This document shows positions 49,515 through 58,271 of a stretch of 64,000 bases of DNA, in pieces (within the stretch, counting starts at the first letter, position 1; every line of letters starts with the position of its first letter). The stretch comes from Reyranella soli. Its GTDB lineage: Bacteria; Pseudomonadota; Alphaproteobacteria; Reyranellales; Reyranellaceae. The stretch is taken from positions 1-64,000 of the forward strand of contig NZ_BKAJ01000083.1 of NCBI RefSeq assembly GCF_007992495.1, written 5' to 3'. A program made the position numbers and the translations under genes. A model generated the notes under the pieces. That model saw only the letters and a list, made by a program, of their open reading frames with translations, had not been told where the DNA came from and made no database searches.

Positions 49515-52322
49515 ATGGAGAACGATCTCAGCTCCGTCGTCGATTCGCTTCCGGGACTGGTGTGGACTGCGCAGCCGGATGGGCAAGTCGACTTCCTCAA
49601 TCGACATTGGTCTGTCTATACCGGACTCAGCATCGACGAGGCCCTGGGGTCGGGCTGGCAGCTTGCCATCCATCCCGGCGACCGGCCCGGCCTGCTCGAG
49701 CGTTGGCGATCCATGCTGGCGGCCGGTGAAGCGGCCAGCATGGAAGCGCGCCTGCGGCACCTCGATGGAGAGTATCGCTGGTTCCAATTCCGCGCGAGGC
49801 CGCTGGCCGAAGCCTCCGGGCATATTGTCAAGTGGTGTGGAACTGGCACTGACATCGATGACCTCAGACGCTCCGCGATGGGTCAGCCCGGCGGCAACGA
49901 TGACCATCGTTCAGTCGCCGACATCATTCCGGCCATGATCGCTTTCCTGACGCCGGCCGGGGAATTCGAGAACGCCAACCGCCATGTCCTCGAGTACCTG
50001 GGCGCAACGCTCGAACAACTGAAAGGCCGCAGAGCGAGCGACGCGATCCACCCAGACGATCTTCCATCGGTGATAGCAGCCTCGGAGCGAGCGGTCGCCA
50101 CGGGACGGTCGGAACCATACGATATCGACCACCGCATTCGCCGTGCCGATGGCGTCTATCGTTGGTTCCATGGACGCGTGATGCCCCTCATGGATCTGCA
50201 AGGGCGTGTCGTCCGTTGGTACATTGTGAACATCGATATCGAAGACCGGAAGCGAGCCGAAACACTACTTGCCGGCGAGAAGCAGCTGCTCGAGATGGTC
50301 GCGCGTCGCCAATCGATGTCGGAGATACTCAAAGCACTCTGTCGACTGGTCGAAAACGCCGTGACCGATTGCTACTGCAGCGTCGTGTTGGTCGACCCAG
50401 ACTATACACATCTCGAAGCGGGAGCGGCACCAAGCCTCCCGCCCGGTTTGACCAATCCCATGATCGACCGTCCCGTGCACGTCGATACCGGTCCGTGCGC
50501 GATGGCGATATTCCTGAACGAACAAGTCATTGCGTCAGACATCGCGTTGGATACGCGTTGGGACGCCTGGCGGCCGATGGCGATGGCACATGGCGTGCGG
50601 GCATGCTGGGCGACACCAATTGCGTCCGCCACCGGCCCGGTCCTGGGCGCGTTCGCCGTCTACTACGGAGAGCCGCGAACGCCTACGCCGCAGGAACTGG
50701 GCTTGATCGATCAGCTGACCCACATTGCAAGCATCGCTATATCCCGTGCACAAGGCGACGACGCGCTACGGCGAAGCGAAGCGCGCAAAGCGGCGATTTT
50801 GGACGCCGCCCTCGACTGCATTATCACGATCGATCACGAAGGGTGCGTCACCGAGTTCAATCCGGCCGCGGAACGGGCATTCGGCTATCGCCGAGACGAT
50901 ATCGTGGGAAAGCAGCTGGCCGATACCATTATTCCTCCGTCACTTCGGGAAAAACATCGTCAGGGATTTGCCCGATACCTGGCCACCGGCGAGACGAAAC
51001 TTATCGGCAGGCGCGTGGAGATGACGGCGATGCATGTCGAGGGAAGCGAATTCCCGGTCGAGCTTGCGATCTCCCGTATTCTCCTGGAGGGGCCGCCGTC
51101 ATTCACCTGTTACTTGCGCAACATCACGGAGCGCAAGCAGTCCGAGGAGAGGTTGCGGCGTAGCGAGGCGCTTCTTGCAGAAGCCCAACATCTCAGTTCG
51201 ACCGGCAGCTTTTTCTGCCCGCGACCGGGCGAATTCACATGGTCCACGGAGCTGTACCGCATCTTTGAGTTCGAACAGCAGATGCCCATAACCTTCGAAC
51301 TAATCATGTCTCGATACCACCGCGAAGATATCCCATTGCTGAACGACGTAATAGACCAGGTGAATCGCGGGGTCATCGATTTCGATTACGAGCACCGGAT
51401 AGTAATGCCAGACCAGTCGGTCAAGTATGTACGCGTAGTGGCTCATGGAAACCCGAGCAAGGATGGCCATTTTGAGTATGTCGGCGCAGTCCAGGACGTG
51501 ACGGAGCGCAGACGCTCGGAGGCGGCACTTGCCAAGGCTCGGTCGGAGCTCGCACACGTGGCCAGGACGACGAGCCTCGGAGTGTTGACGGCAGCGATCG
51601 CGCATGAGGTCAACCAGCCACTGTCAGGTATCATTACCAACGCAAGCACCTGTCTCAGGATGCTAGCCGCCGAGCCTCCCAATATCGATGGCGCCCGCGA
51701 AACCGCGCGGCGCACTATTCGCGATGGTAATCGTGCGTCTGATGTGATCAGGCGGTTGCACGCGCTCTTCAGCAAGAAAGATACCGCAATCGGCCCGCTC
51801 GATCTGAATAGCGCCGCACGAGAAGTAATTGCGTTGTTGATGAGCGACCTTCAGAGAAGCCGCGTGATTCTGCGCGCGGAACTCTTCACCGATCTTCCGC
51901 TTGTCGTGGGCGACCGTGTCCAGATTCAGCAAGTCATCCTAAACCTGGTTCGGAACGCTTCGGACGCAATGAGCGATGTCGACGATCGCCCGAGGCAGTT
52001 GTCAATCAAAACCGAACGAGACGAAGACGATCACGTGCGGCTGACCGTACAGGACGCGGGAGTGGGCTTCTCGCCCCAGGATGCAGACAGGTTATTCGAC
52101 GCCTTTTACACCACGAAGGATAGCGGCATGGGAATCGGGTTGTCTGTCAGCCGCTCCATCATCGAGAGGCATCAGGGCCGGCTCTGGGCATTGCCTAACG
52201 ATGGCCCTGGCGCCACGGTCTCTTTCTCAATTCCCTGCAGGCCCACGAATATGAAGGGCACCCCAGAACTCGGCGCGATGCGAATAGTCAGCGGCGAAGA
52301 AAAAGCAATGAGTAACCAGTGA
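49515..52322 (+). CDS. Multi-PAS/GAF sensor histidine kinase (FixL-like)
   Basis: A 935-residue cytosolic kinase without transmembrane helices. Order of domains: PAS (about 5-115, SLPGLVWTAQPDGQVDFLN), PAS (130-245), GAF (265-405), PAS (425-540, ALDCIITIDHEGCVTEFNPAAERAFGY, then FPVELAISR), PAS (555-660), HisKA (about 685-750; phosphorylated H in AIAHEVNQPLSGII) and HATPase (N-box NLVRNASDAM, G-box DAGVGFSPQ and GMGIGLSVSRSII). The start at 49515 is preferred since homology begins there. The HEVNQPL box is typical of FixL/TodS-like kinases for aromatic or redox signals. Its stop overlaps a single-domain regulator. Confidence 0.9.
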   Translation: MENDLSSVVDSLPGLVWTAQPDGQVDFLNRHWSVYTGLSIDEALGSGWQLAIHPGDRPGLLERWRSMLAAGEAASMEARLRHLDGEYRWFQFRARPLAEASGHIVKWCGTGTDIDDLRRSAMGQPGGNDDHRSVADIIPAMIAFLTPAGEFENANRHVLEYLGATLEQLKGRRASDAIHPDDLPSVIAASERAVATGRSEPYDIDHRIRRADGVYRWFHGRVMPLMDLQGRVVRWYIVNIDIEDRKRAETLLAGEKQLLEMVARRQSMSEILKALCRLVENAVTDCYCSVVLVDPDYTHLEAGAAPSLPPGLTNPMIDRPVHVDTGPCAMAIFLNEQVIASDIALDTRWDAWRPMAMAHGVRACWATPIASATGPVLGAFAVYYGEPRTPTPQELGLIDQLTHIASIAISRAQGDDALRRSEARKAAILDAALDCIITIDHEGCVTEFNPAAERAFGYRRDDIVGKQLADTIIPPSLREKHRQGFARYLATGETKLIGRRVEMTAMHVEGSEFPVELAISRILLEGPPSFTCYLRNITERKQSEERLRRSEALLAEAQHLSSTGSFFCPRPGEFTWSTELYRIFEFEQQMPITFELIMSRYHREDIPLLNDVIDQVNRGVIDFDYEHRIVMPDQSVKYVRVVAHGNPSKDGHFEYVGAVQDVTERRRSEAALAKARSELAHVARTTSLGVLTAAIAHEVNQPLSGIITNASTCLRMLAAEPPNIDGARETARRTIRDGNRASDVIRRLHALFSKKDTAIGPLDLNSAAREVIALLMSDLQRSRVILRAELFTDLPLVVGDRVQIQQVILNLVRNASDAMSDVDDRPRQLSIKTERDEDDHVRLTVQDAGVGFSPQDADRLFDAFYTTKDSGMGIGLSVSRSIIERHQGRLWALPNDGPGATVSFSIPCRPTNMKGTPELGAMRIVSGEEKAMSNQ

Positions 52323-52708
52323 TGATTGGTCGCCCCCTTGTGTCGGTAGTTGACGACGATGAATCGGTACGCGAGTCCCTACCGGACTTGCTGAGGGAGT
52401 TTGGATTCGCGGTTCAGGCTTTCTCGTCGGCCGCGGAGTTTCTCGCGTCTGATTCCATCGGCCAGACCAAGTGCCTGATTCTCGATATCGCAATGCCGGG
52501 CATGTCCGGGCCCGATCTGCAACAGGAGCTCAAGCTGCGCGGGCAGGCCATTCCGATCGTCTTCATCACGGCGCACGGAGACGAGACCGTCCGCCCGCGC
52601 GTGCTCGCGGCGGGGGCCGTGGAGTGCCTTCTCAAGCCCTTCAGCGATGCCGCCCTGCGCAAGGCAATCGATGACGCCCTCCAGACCGATGAGGGCGTGG
52701 GCCCATAA
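52322..52708 (+). CDS. Single-domain response regulator 2 (receiver only)
   Basis: A 128-residue receiver protein, VSVVDDDESVRESLPDLLREFGF with phosphoacceptor in CLILDIAMPGMSG and K in LLKPFSDAAL. No output domain follows, so it likely serves as phosphate sink or relay. TGATG overlaps the kinase stop (a GTG three bases earlier is also possible). It is clearly co-expressed with the kinase. The usual FITGHGD is FITAHGD. Confidence 0.9.
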   Translation: MIGRPLVSVVDDDESVRESLPDLLREFGFAVQAFSSAAEFLASDSIGQTKCLILDIAMPGMSGPDLQQELKLRGQAIPIVFITAHGDETVRPRVLAAGAVECLLKPFSDAALRKAIDDALQTDEGVGP

Positions 52709-52870
52709 GCTCGCGAGCGAAGCGATTTTAGCAAGTCGTAAGGGGACCGCGGCTCTTCGATAGATCGCGCCACGGCGCACCTGAGCCCGCAGAGCCAAAA
52801 GATGCCATCGAGGAAGCGCCGGTCATCCACCCGCGGCACGTCGCACCGTTAATACCAACGTATCGGCAAC

Positions 52871-52878
52871 ACCATGGT
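52871..52878. promoter_or_regulatory. ACCATGGT palindrome upstream of the flavodoxin gene
   Basis: CAACACCATGGTGCAATAG contains the same 8-bp palindrome as at 49332, 63 bp before the flavodoxin-like gene, the same distance as the site pair at the aldehyde dehydrogenase. Confidence 0.45.
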
Positions 52879-52940
52879 GCAATAGATTTGCTCTCGGCGT
52901 GGCGTCATCACTGTCAGGCAAAAAGGCGGAGACAACGAAG

Positions 52941-53606
52941 ATGCAAGCAATCCAAATGTCGGCCATTCCAATCACGGTTGCCGTACTATTTCACAGCGGC
53001 TTCGGACACACTGCGCGGCAGGCTGAAGCCGTGCGGCGCGGAATCGAACGGGTCGCGGGCGCATCTGTCCTCTATCTGACGTCAGCCGAGGCTCAAGGCC
53101 GCTTGGATGATCTCGAACTTGCGGACGCGATCATTTTCGGCGCCCCTACTTACATGGGAAGCGCGTCCGGACCGTTCAAAACGTTCATGGATTCGACGTC
53201 AAAAGCCTACGCCAGAGGCGCCTGGAAGGATAAGATCGCGGCAGGCTTCACAAACTCGGCGTCACGGTCCGGAGACAAGCTCGCAACACTGACCCAATTC
53301 GCCATTTTCGCGGCTCAACATTGCATGCACTGGGTCAATCTCGGTTTACCGGCGGGCAACAACAGTACGCACGGCTCGGAACAGGACCTTAATCGGCTAG
53401 GCTTTTGGCTCGGTGCTGCGTCACAGTCGAATGCCGATCAAGGGCCTGACGTTGCGCCGCCCGAAGCTGATCTTCTGACCGCCGAACACCTCGGCGAGCG
53501 CGTATCGATAGTCACACAGCAATTTGTGCGTGGTCGTTTGCCTGCAGCCGAAGGCTTGTGGTCAGGGATGTCCCGCGAGGCACGTCATGACCGAGTTCGG
53601 CTGTGA
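52941..53606 (+). CDS. Flavodoxin/NADPH-dependent FMN reductase (WrbA-like)
   Basis: A 221-residue flavodoxin-fold oxidoreductase. VAVLFHSGFGHTARQAEAV is the FMN phosphate loop; DAIIFGAPTYMGSASGPFKTFMD and WKDKIAAGFTNSAS fit WrbA-type NAD(P)H:quinone reductases. The C-terminal 60 residues contain GLPAGNNSTHGSEQDLNRLGFWLG, usual in this family. ATG 52941 chosen; a GTG start at 52899 is unlikely. It is followed by an epimerase gene after 15 bases, suggesting an operon. Confidence 0.9.
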   Translation: MQAIQMSAIPITVAVLFHSGFGHTARQAEAVRRGIERVAGASVLYLTSAEAQGRLDDLELADAIIFGAPTYMGSASGPFKTFMDSTSKAYARGAWKDKIAAGFTNSASRSGDKLATLTQFAIFAAQHCMHWVNLGLPAGNNSTHGSEQDLNRLGFWLGAASQSNADQGPDVAPPEADLLTAEHLGERVSIVTQQFVRGRLPAAEGLWSGMSREARHDRVRL

Positions 53607-53621
53607 CAAGGAGTAACGGTG

Positions 53622-54353
53622 ATGACTTACAGGATCTTCCTCGCCGGCGCGTCCGGAGCCATCGGCAGCCGCCTGACACCACTCCTGCACAGAGCTGGCC
53701 ACTACGTCTGTGGCAGCACCAGGTCGAAAGCGAAAGCCGACGCGCTGCGCTCGCTGGGGGCGGACCCGGTCGTGGTCGACGTCTTCGATGCGGCAGCGCT
53801 GTGCCGCGCCGTCGCATCGGCACGCCCGGACGTCGTGATCCATCAACTCACCGACCTCCCGAAGGATCTTGATCCACGTGAGATGGGAGCAGCGATCATT
53901 CGCACCGCCCGCATCCGTGGTGAAGGGACGCGGAACCTCGTCAGGGCCGCCATTGCGGCGGGGGCGCACCGGATGGTGGCGCAAAGCATTGCGTGGGCCT
54001 ATGCGCCGGGGCCTGAGCCGCACGCGGAGACGGACCCGCTCGATGCCGCGGCCGAAGGAGATGGCCGTATCAACGTGCAGGGACTGCTCGCGCTGGAAGA
54101 TCTGACTTTGAAATCACCGCCGCTCGAGGGCATCGTCCTTCGCTACGGCCAGCTTTATGGCTTCGGAACCGCTTCGGAGTGGCCGTCAAATCATGCGCCC
54201 GTTCACGTCGATGCGGCAGCCTATGCCGCTCTGCTGGCCATCGACCACGGCCACCCGGGCATCTATAACGTCGCGCAGTCCAACGGACACGTTGCGACCG
54301 AAAAAGCACGCGTGGAGCTGGGTTGGACTCCCGATTTTCGTCTTCCGGCCTGA
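53622..54353 (+). CDS. NAD-dependent epimerase/dehydratase-like SDR
   Basis: A 243-residue extended short-chain dehydrogenase. The nucleotide-binding loop FLAGASGAIGSRLTPLL is present; the ending GHPGIYNVAQSNGHVATEKARVELGWTPDF is a typical substrate-domain end. The usual YxxxK catalytic pair is not seen: the region after AQSIAWAYAPG reads differently, as in a subgroup that acts as simple reductases. GTG at 53619 is an alternative start. It probably shares a transcript with the flavodoxin gene. Confidence 0.85.
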   Translation: MTYRIFLAGASGAIGSRLTPLLHRAGHYVCGSTRSKAKADALRSLGADPVVVDVFDAAALCRAVASARPDVVIHQLTDLPKDLDPREMGAAIIRTARIRGEGTRNLVRAAIAAGAHRMVAQSIAWAYAPGPEPHAETDPLDAAAEGDGRINVQGLLALEDLTLKSPPLEGIVLRYGQLYGFGTASEWPSNHAPVHVDAAAYAALLAIDHGHPGIYNVAQSNGHVATEKARVELGWTPDFRLPA

Positions 54354-54522
54354 CGATTTCGCACTGGAAGGGGACGAGTTGACCTGGAGCGGTACCAAGC
54401 GCACCGTCGACACTCGCTCGCCGCTGCATGGCGGTGCGCTCCTGGAACAATGCGTGTCGAACAGATCGTCGACTTTCCTGAGCTCGTTCGACGCGCCTGA
54501 CCAAGGATCGAGGTCAGCAATC

Positions 54523-55176
54523 ATGCCGCAGGCCACACCGATTGTGTTTGTCGTCGACGACGACATCTCGGTTCGCGAATCGCTGGAGCTGATGATCCAG
54601 TTTGCAGGCTGGCAGTCGAAGACATTCGCGTCGGCACAGGAATTCCTGTCCGAGCCGCGCCCCCGGGTTCCGAGCTGCCTGATCCTCGATCTCAATCTTC
54701 CCGACCTCAACGGCCTCGATCTGCAGAAGCGCGTCGCCAGCGACCGACTGGACATGCCCATCATTTTCATTACGGGCTATGGCGACGTGCCCGTTTCGGT
54801 CCAGGCGATGAAGGCGGGCGCCGTCGAGTTCCTGACGAAGCCATTCAGCGACGAGGTAATACTGGAGGCGATCCGACACGCAATCGAGCGCAGCCGCATC
54901 GCGTTCGGCCATGAAATCGAGCGGCAGACACTCCACGACCGCTACGCGTCGCTCAGCGCCCGCGAGCGCGAGGTCATGGCTTTGGTCGTCACCGGCCAGC
55001 TGAATAAGCAGGTCGGATTCAAACTCGGCATCAGCGAGATCACCGTGAAGGCGCACCGGGGCAAGGTCATGCGAAAAATGAAGGCGGGATCTCTCGCCGA
55101 CCTCGTCACGATGGCCGCAAAACTCTCGTTACGCGATCAGCCGATGGGAACTGATCATGCCGCCACCTCCCGGTGA
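54523..55176 (+). CDS. FixJ/NarL-family response regulator 3
   Basis: A 217-residue regulator with FVVDDDISVRESLELMIQFAGW, phosphoacceptor in CLILDLNLPDLNG, FITGYGDVPVSVQAMKAGAVEFLTKPFSDE and the LuxR helix-turn-helix LSAREREVMALVVTGQLNKQVGFKLGISEITVKAHR. It is similar to regulator 1 at 48493 in both domains; the two may compete for the same kinase and DNA sites. The frame extends upstream without homology; ATG 54523 follows GATCGAGGTCAGCA. Its last bases overlap the convergent nitrilase gene. Confidence 0.92.
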   Translation: MPQATPIVFVVDDDISVRESLELMIQFAGWQSKTFASAQEFLSEPRPRVPSCLILDLNLPDLNGLDLQKRVASDRLDMPIIFITGYGDVPVSVQAMKAGAVEFLTKPFSDEVILEAIRHAIERSRIAFGHEIERQTLHDRYASLSAREREVMALVVTGQLNKQVGFKLGISEITVKAHRGKVMRKMKAGSLADLVTMAAKLSLRDQPMGTDHAATSR

Positions 55177-56147
55177 GCCTGGGCCTCATCGACTCGTTCA
55201 CCGGCAGCCACGTCGGCCATCGCGTCGCGCTCGCGGACATGGGCAACAGGCGTGCGATCGACCAAGAGGCTGAGCAGTTCCGGCCGGCTGTAGTGACCGC
55301 GCGCGTCCATCAGGCGCTTGCGCTTGTCGATCAAGCTGAAATCGAGATCGGCAACCACCGCCCCTTCGCCAGAACGGATGGGTTCGCCCATCAATTCGCC
55401 CTGGGGTGAGACGATCGCCGTGAAGCAGCCGCCGGAGATCGGGCCGATCGGGCAACCCGTGTCCTGCATGAGCCGGGCCTGCTGATCGGCGTCCAGCCAG
55501 GCCGTTGCGTTAACCACGAAGCAGGCGGATTCCAGGGCGTGCTGACGGATATTGATCTGGGTCTGGTCGGCGAAGAGCTGCCCGCCAAACGAACCGGGAT
55601 ACATCGCAGCGTGGATCTGCTCGCCATCCGCTATCAGGGCGTAGCGAGCCAGGGGATTGTAGTGTTCCCAGCACGCCAGCTGTCCGACACGGCCCACTGC
55701 GCTATCGACGGCACGAAGGCCGGATCCATCGCCCTGCCCCCAGATCATCCGTTCGTGATGTGTCGGGCTAATCTTTCGGCGGCGTTGTATCAGGGTGCCG
55801 TCGGCATCGAAGAGCAACTGAGTATTGTAGAGAGTGCCGCCGTCGCGCTCGTTGACGCCAATGGCAACCACCATGCCGGCCTGCTTGGCGGCTTCAGCGA
55901 TGGCGCGGGTGGCCTGCGACGGCACGGTCACGGACTGTTCGAGCAGCCTGACATGCTCCGCGGCCATCTCGAATGGGCGCGTCACAAAGGAAAAATACGG
56001 GTAGTAGGGCACGATCGTCTCGGGAAAAGTGGCGAACTGCACGTCCTCCCGGCCCAGCTCCAGGATCTTCCGGACGACCCTGTCGATCGTGCCTTCACGG
56101 CTATAGAGTACCGGGCTGATCTGCACGGCGGCGGCCTTGATGGTCAT
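55155..56147 (-). CDS. Nitrilase (Nit1-type carbon-nitrogen hydrolase)
   Basis: A 330-residue nitrilase-superfamily enzyme hydrolysing a nitrile to carboxylic acid and ammonia. The catalytic triad is visible: glutamate in FATFPETIVPYYPYFSF, lysine in QRRRKISPTHHERMIWGQG and cysteine in GQLACWEHYNPLARYAL. The second glutamate of branch 1 is E142-like HERMIW. The length and the RKxxPTxxERxxWGxGDGSG signature match true aliphatic or aromatic nitrilases rather than amidases. No other Nit1 cluster genes adjoin it. Confidence 0.94.
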   Translation of the reverse strand: MTIKAAAVQISPVLYSREGTIDRVVRKILELGREDVQFATFPETIVPYYPYFSFVTRPFEMAAEHVRLLEQSVTVPSQATRAIAEAAKQAGMVVAIGVNERDGGTLYNTQLLFDADGTLIQRRRKISPTHHERMIWGQGDGSGLRAVDSAVGRVGQLACWEHYNPLARYALIADGEQIHAAMYPGSFGGQLFADQTQINIRQHALESACFVVNATAWLDADQQARLMQDTGCPIGPISGGCFTAIVSPQGELMGEPIRSGEGAVVADLDFSLIDKRKRLMDARGHYSRPELLSLLVDRTPVAHVRERDAMADVAAGERVDEAQAHREVAA

Positions 56148-56225
56148 GGCGGATACCTTTCGTGAGAGAATTTCAGAAGACTGAACGCGAGATTCGTCGT
56201 CGGACAGGTCGCGCTGGTCGCGCGC

Positions 56226-56804
56226 CTACCCTGCTGCATGGATCAAGACATCGTAGATTTGGCGATCGAGCTCTTTCGCGACGGCAGTCACCCTTTCGTC
56301 GCCATACTGGCCGAAGAGCGTGGATGGTCGATCGTATTCGATGGTGGCGGTGCCTTCGTCATTCTCATAGAGCATGACCCTGAGTGGCGCATAGAGCCCC
56401 GCTGCCAGCCTGTGCCTCGTCATCTGGGTCGAGACCAGCACATTGCCGATCACATACTGCGCCGCCTTGCGCTTCCCGGAGACGATCTGCAGCCAGTCTC
56501 CATGCGTCGCGATCGAGAAGACGACGAGATGAGCTGCTCCCTGGGTGGCCCGCAGCTCGCTTCTGACGCGATCGATCTCGCCATCCCGCAGAAGACCGCG
56601 AATCCGATTGTCGAATTGTGGAAGTGCCGCCAGCGCCGCCTGTACCTCGTCATAGCGCCTATTTGAGTCGATACGTAAGTGTTCGACCAGAATGGCCTTC
56701 CTTTGGATGATCGACCCGATGAGGGCCGCTGAATTGGGATTCGTTTGAGTGGACTGGTGGTCCCCGAGCTTCATTGTCGATGGACGTTGGATTTGCATAA
56801 CCAT
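56226..56804 (-). CDS. DUF302 domain protein
   Basis: A 192-residue protein ending in a DUF302 domain: GLYAPLRVMLYENDEGTATIEYDRPSTLFGQ, then GDERVTAVAKELDRQI. The N-terminal 100 residues (IIQRKAILVEHLRI, then FDNRIRGLLRDG and AHLVVFSIATHGDWLQI) complete the fold. ATG 56804 has a perfect GGAGGATCTTTGG ribosome site; an upstream in-frame extension to 57101 is not homologous. DUF302 proteins often bind small molecules in redox-related operons; the function is unknown. Confidence 0.82.
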   Translation of the reverse strand: MVMQIQRPSTMKLGDHQSTQTNPNSAALIGSIIQRKAILVEHLRIDSNRRYDEVQAALAALPQFDNRIRGLLRDGEIDRVRSELRATQGAAHLVVFSIATHGDWLQIVSGKRKAAQYVIGNVLVSTQMTRHRLAAGLYAPLRVMLYENDEGTATIEYDRPSTLFGQYGDERVTAVAKELDRQIYDVLIHAAG

Positions 56805-57085
56805 TCCAAAGATCCTCCATGCTGAGCCAGCCGGCTTCCTCCGAAGCGCGATTGACATCGCGGAGGGTGATGTTGCGCGGAGTGCAGCCGGCGACAAGAC
56901 AGACGTCCGGCCAGACACCTCCCCCGTAAGGCGGAGGCGGACACGCCCTACAGAGGTATCCGCACGCAAATGCCGGCAGGCACGATGACTGGCAGTAGAG
57001 GCCGTCTTAGTCTTTCGTCTCAATCGACTATGGGCCGGCCATGGACATAACGTGTCAGCGAAATTTCCAATGCCGGATCGAAAGC

Positions 57086-57667
57086 ATGACGATACGTTCA
57101 ATCAAGGCCATTGCTGTATTTTGCGGATCGAACCACGGCGCATCGGCGGAATTCGCCGATGGTGCGCGCACTCTCGGTCGGGCCCTGGGAAGCCAGGGCA
57201 TAACGACCGTCTATGGTGGAACGACAAAGGGTCTGATGGGCGTTGTCGCAGACGCCGCTTTGGCGGCCGGCGGCAAGGTGCATGGCGTGATCACTGAAGG
57301 CCTGCATCGACGTGGGCAGTCGCATTCAGGCCTGACCAGGCACGAAATTGCCCTGACCTTGCGCAGCCGGAAAGAGCGCATGATCGAGATTGCAGATGCA
57401 TTCATCGCACTGCCGGGAGGAATCGGGACAATCGAGGAGCTCATGGAGGTGTGGACCATGAACCAACTTTCAGAGATCGATAAACCTGTAGGTCTGTTGA
57501 ACACCGCCGGCTTCTTCGCGGCGTTTCTAGGATTCATCGACCATATGGTCGCAACGAAATTCCTGCCGGCGGCGCATCGGCACTCGATATCAGTGGAAGA
57601 GAACGCGACTACCTTGATCGACAAGCTTCACCGTCATGCCCGCATCGATGTGCCCAAATGGCTTTAG
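57086..57667 (+). CDS. LOG-family protein (nucleotide 5'-monophosphate nucleosidase)
   Basis: A 193-residue Rossmann-like enzyme of the LOG family. It has AVFCGSNHGASAEF, GGTTKGLMGVVADAALAAGG, the arginine-bearing SRKERMIEIADAFIALPGGIGTIEELMEVWT with the PGGxGTxxE signature. In plants and some bacteria such proteins release cytokinin bases from nucleotides; in most bacteria they cleave AMP or similar nucleotides. ATG 57086 is used, as the extension upstream is not homologous. Last cargo gene before the ICE regulatory module. Confidence 0.92.
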   Translation: MTIRSIKAIAVFCGSNHGASAEFADGARTLGRALGSQGITTVYGGTTKGLMGVVADAALAAGGKVHGVITEGLHRRGQSHSGLTRHEIALTLRSRKERMIEIADAFIALPGGIGTIEELMEVWTMNQLSEIDKPVGLLNTAGFFAAFLGFIDHMVATKFLPAAHRHSISVEENATTLIDKLHRHARIDVPKWL

Positions 57668-57866
57668 TTCCGAAAGTGGCGTGCATCTGGTGAGCCGGTA
57701 GGCGTCGACCGGGCATGTGGAGGAGGGTGGACGCTCCATCATGACGGGCGCTCGCAATTGCCTTCAGCCGTGTCGTGTTATGAATAAGTAGCGGTGACGT
57801 CATCTCGCTTCATCCGGCGTACGATGATATGCAATCATGCAGATTGAACTCTGACTGAGCGACATA

Positions 57867-58145
57867 ATGGCCAAGCCGCCACTCGATCCACCCGTAGCTG
57901 ATACAGCTCCGGTCGAGCCTGTCTTAACCGGCTATGATGAAGAACATCTCATTACGTATTTGCGTCTGCTTGACGCGGACGCTGAAGGGGCTGATTGGCG
58001 CGAAGTTGCAAATATTGTTCTGCACATCGATCCTGAGCGCGAACCAGAACGCGCGAGGCGGGCGTGGGAGAGTCATCTCGCCCGCGCCAAATGGATGACG
58101 GAGAGCGGTTATCGCCATCTTCTGCGCGGTGGTGCACCGCACTGA
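57867..58145 (+). CDS. QseM-like antiactivator (small DUF2285 protein)
   Basis: A 92-residue protein. HLITYLRLLDADAEGADWREVANIVL and EPERARRAWESHLARAKWMTESGYRHLLRG fit the single DUF2285-domain proteins of Mesorhizobium-type ICEs. In M. loti R7A the similar protein QseM binds and blocks both TraR and FseA, keeping the element quiet (established there). Its position directly before an FseA-type gene supports the same role here. A short inverted repeat ATGAT-N5-ATCAT lies at 57824-57838, 29 bases before the start, a possible operator for a QseC-type repressor. No qseC gene is seen. Confidence 0.75.
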   Translation: MAKPPLDPPVADTAPVEPVLTGYDEEHLITYLRLLDADAEGADWREVANIVLHIDPEREPERARRAWESHLARAKWMTESGYRHLLRGGAPH

Positions 58146-58271
58146 CAATTGGTTGCTTGCGCGTATCGCAATCGTCTTTGCGCCGGGAGTCGCTAACGCA
58201 GCAGTACCTTGTGATGCATCCTGCGCTCGGGCCAAGGGGGGTGTGAGTGCGAGCAATGGAGATGCACACTC

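Noticed and set aside
53619..53824. Minus-strand frames opposite the epimerase gene
   Set aside because: They are shadows; the plus strand has the clear nucleotide-binding motif.
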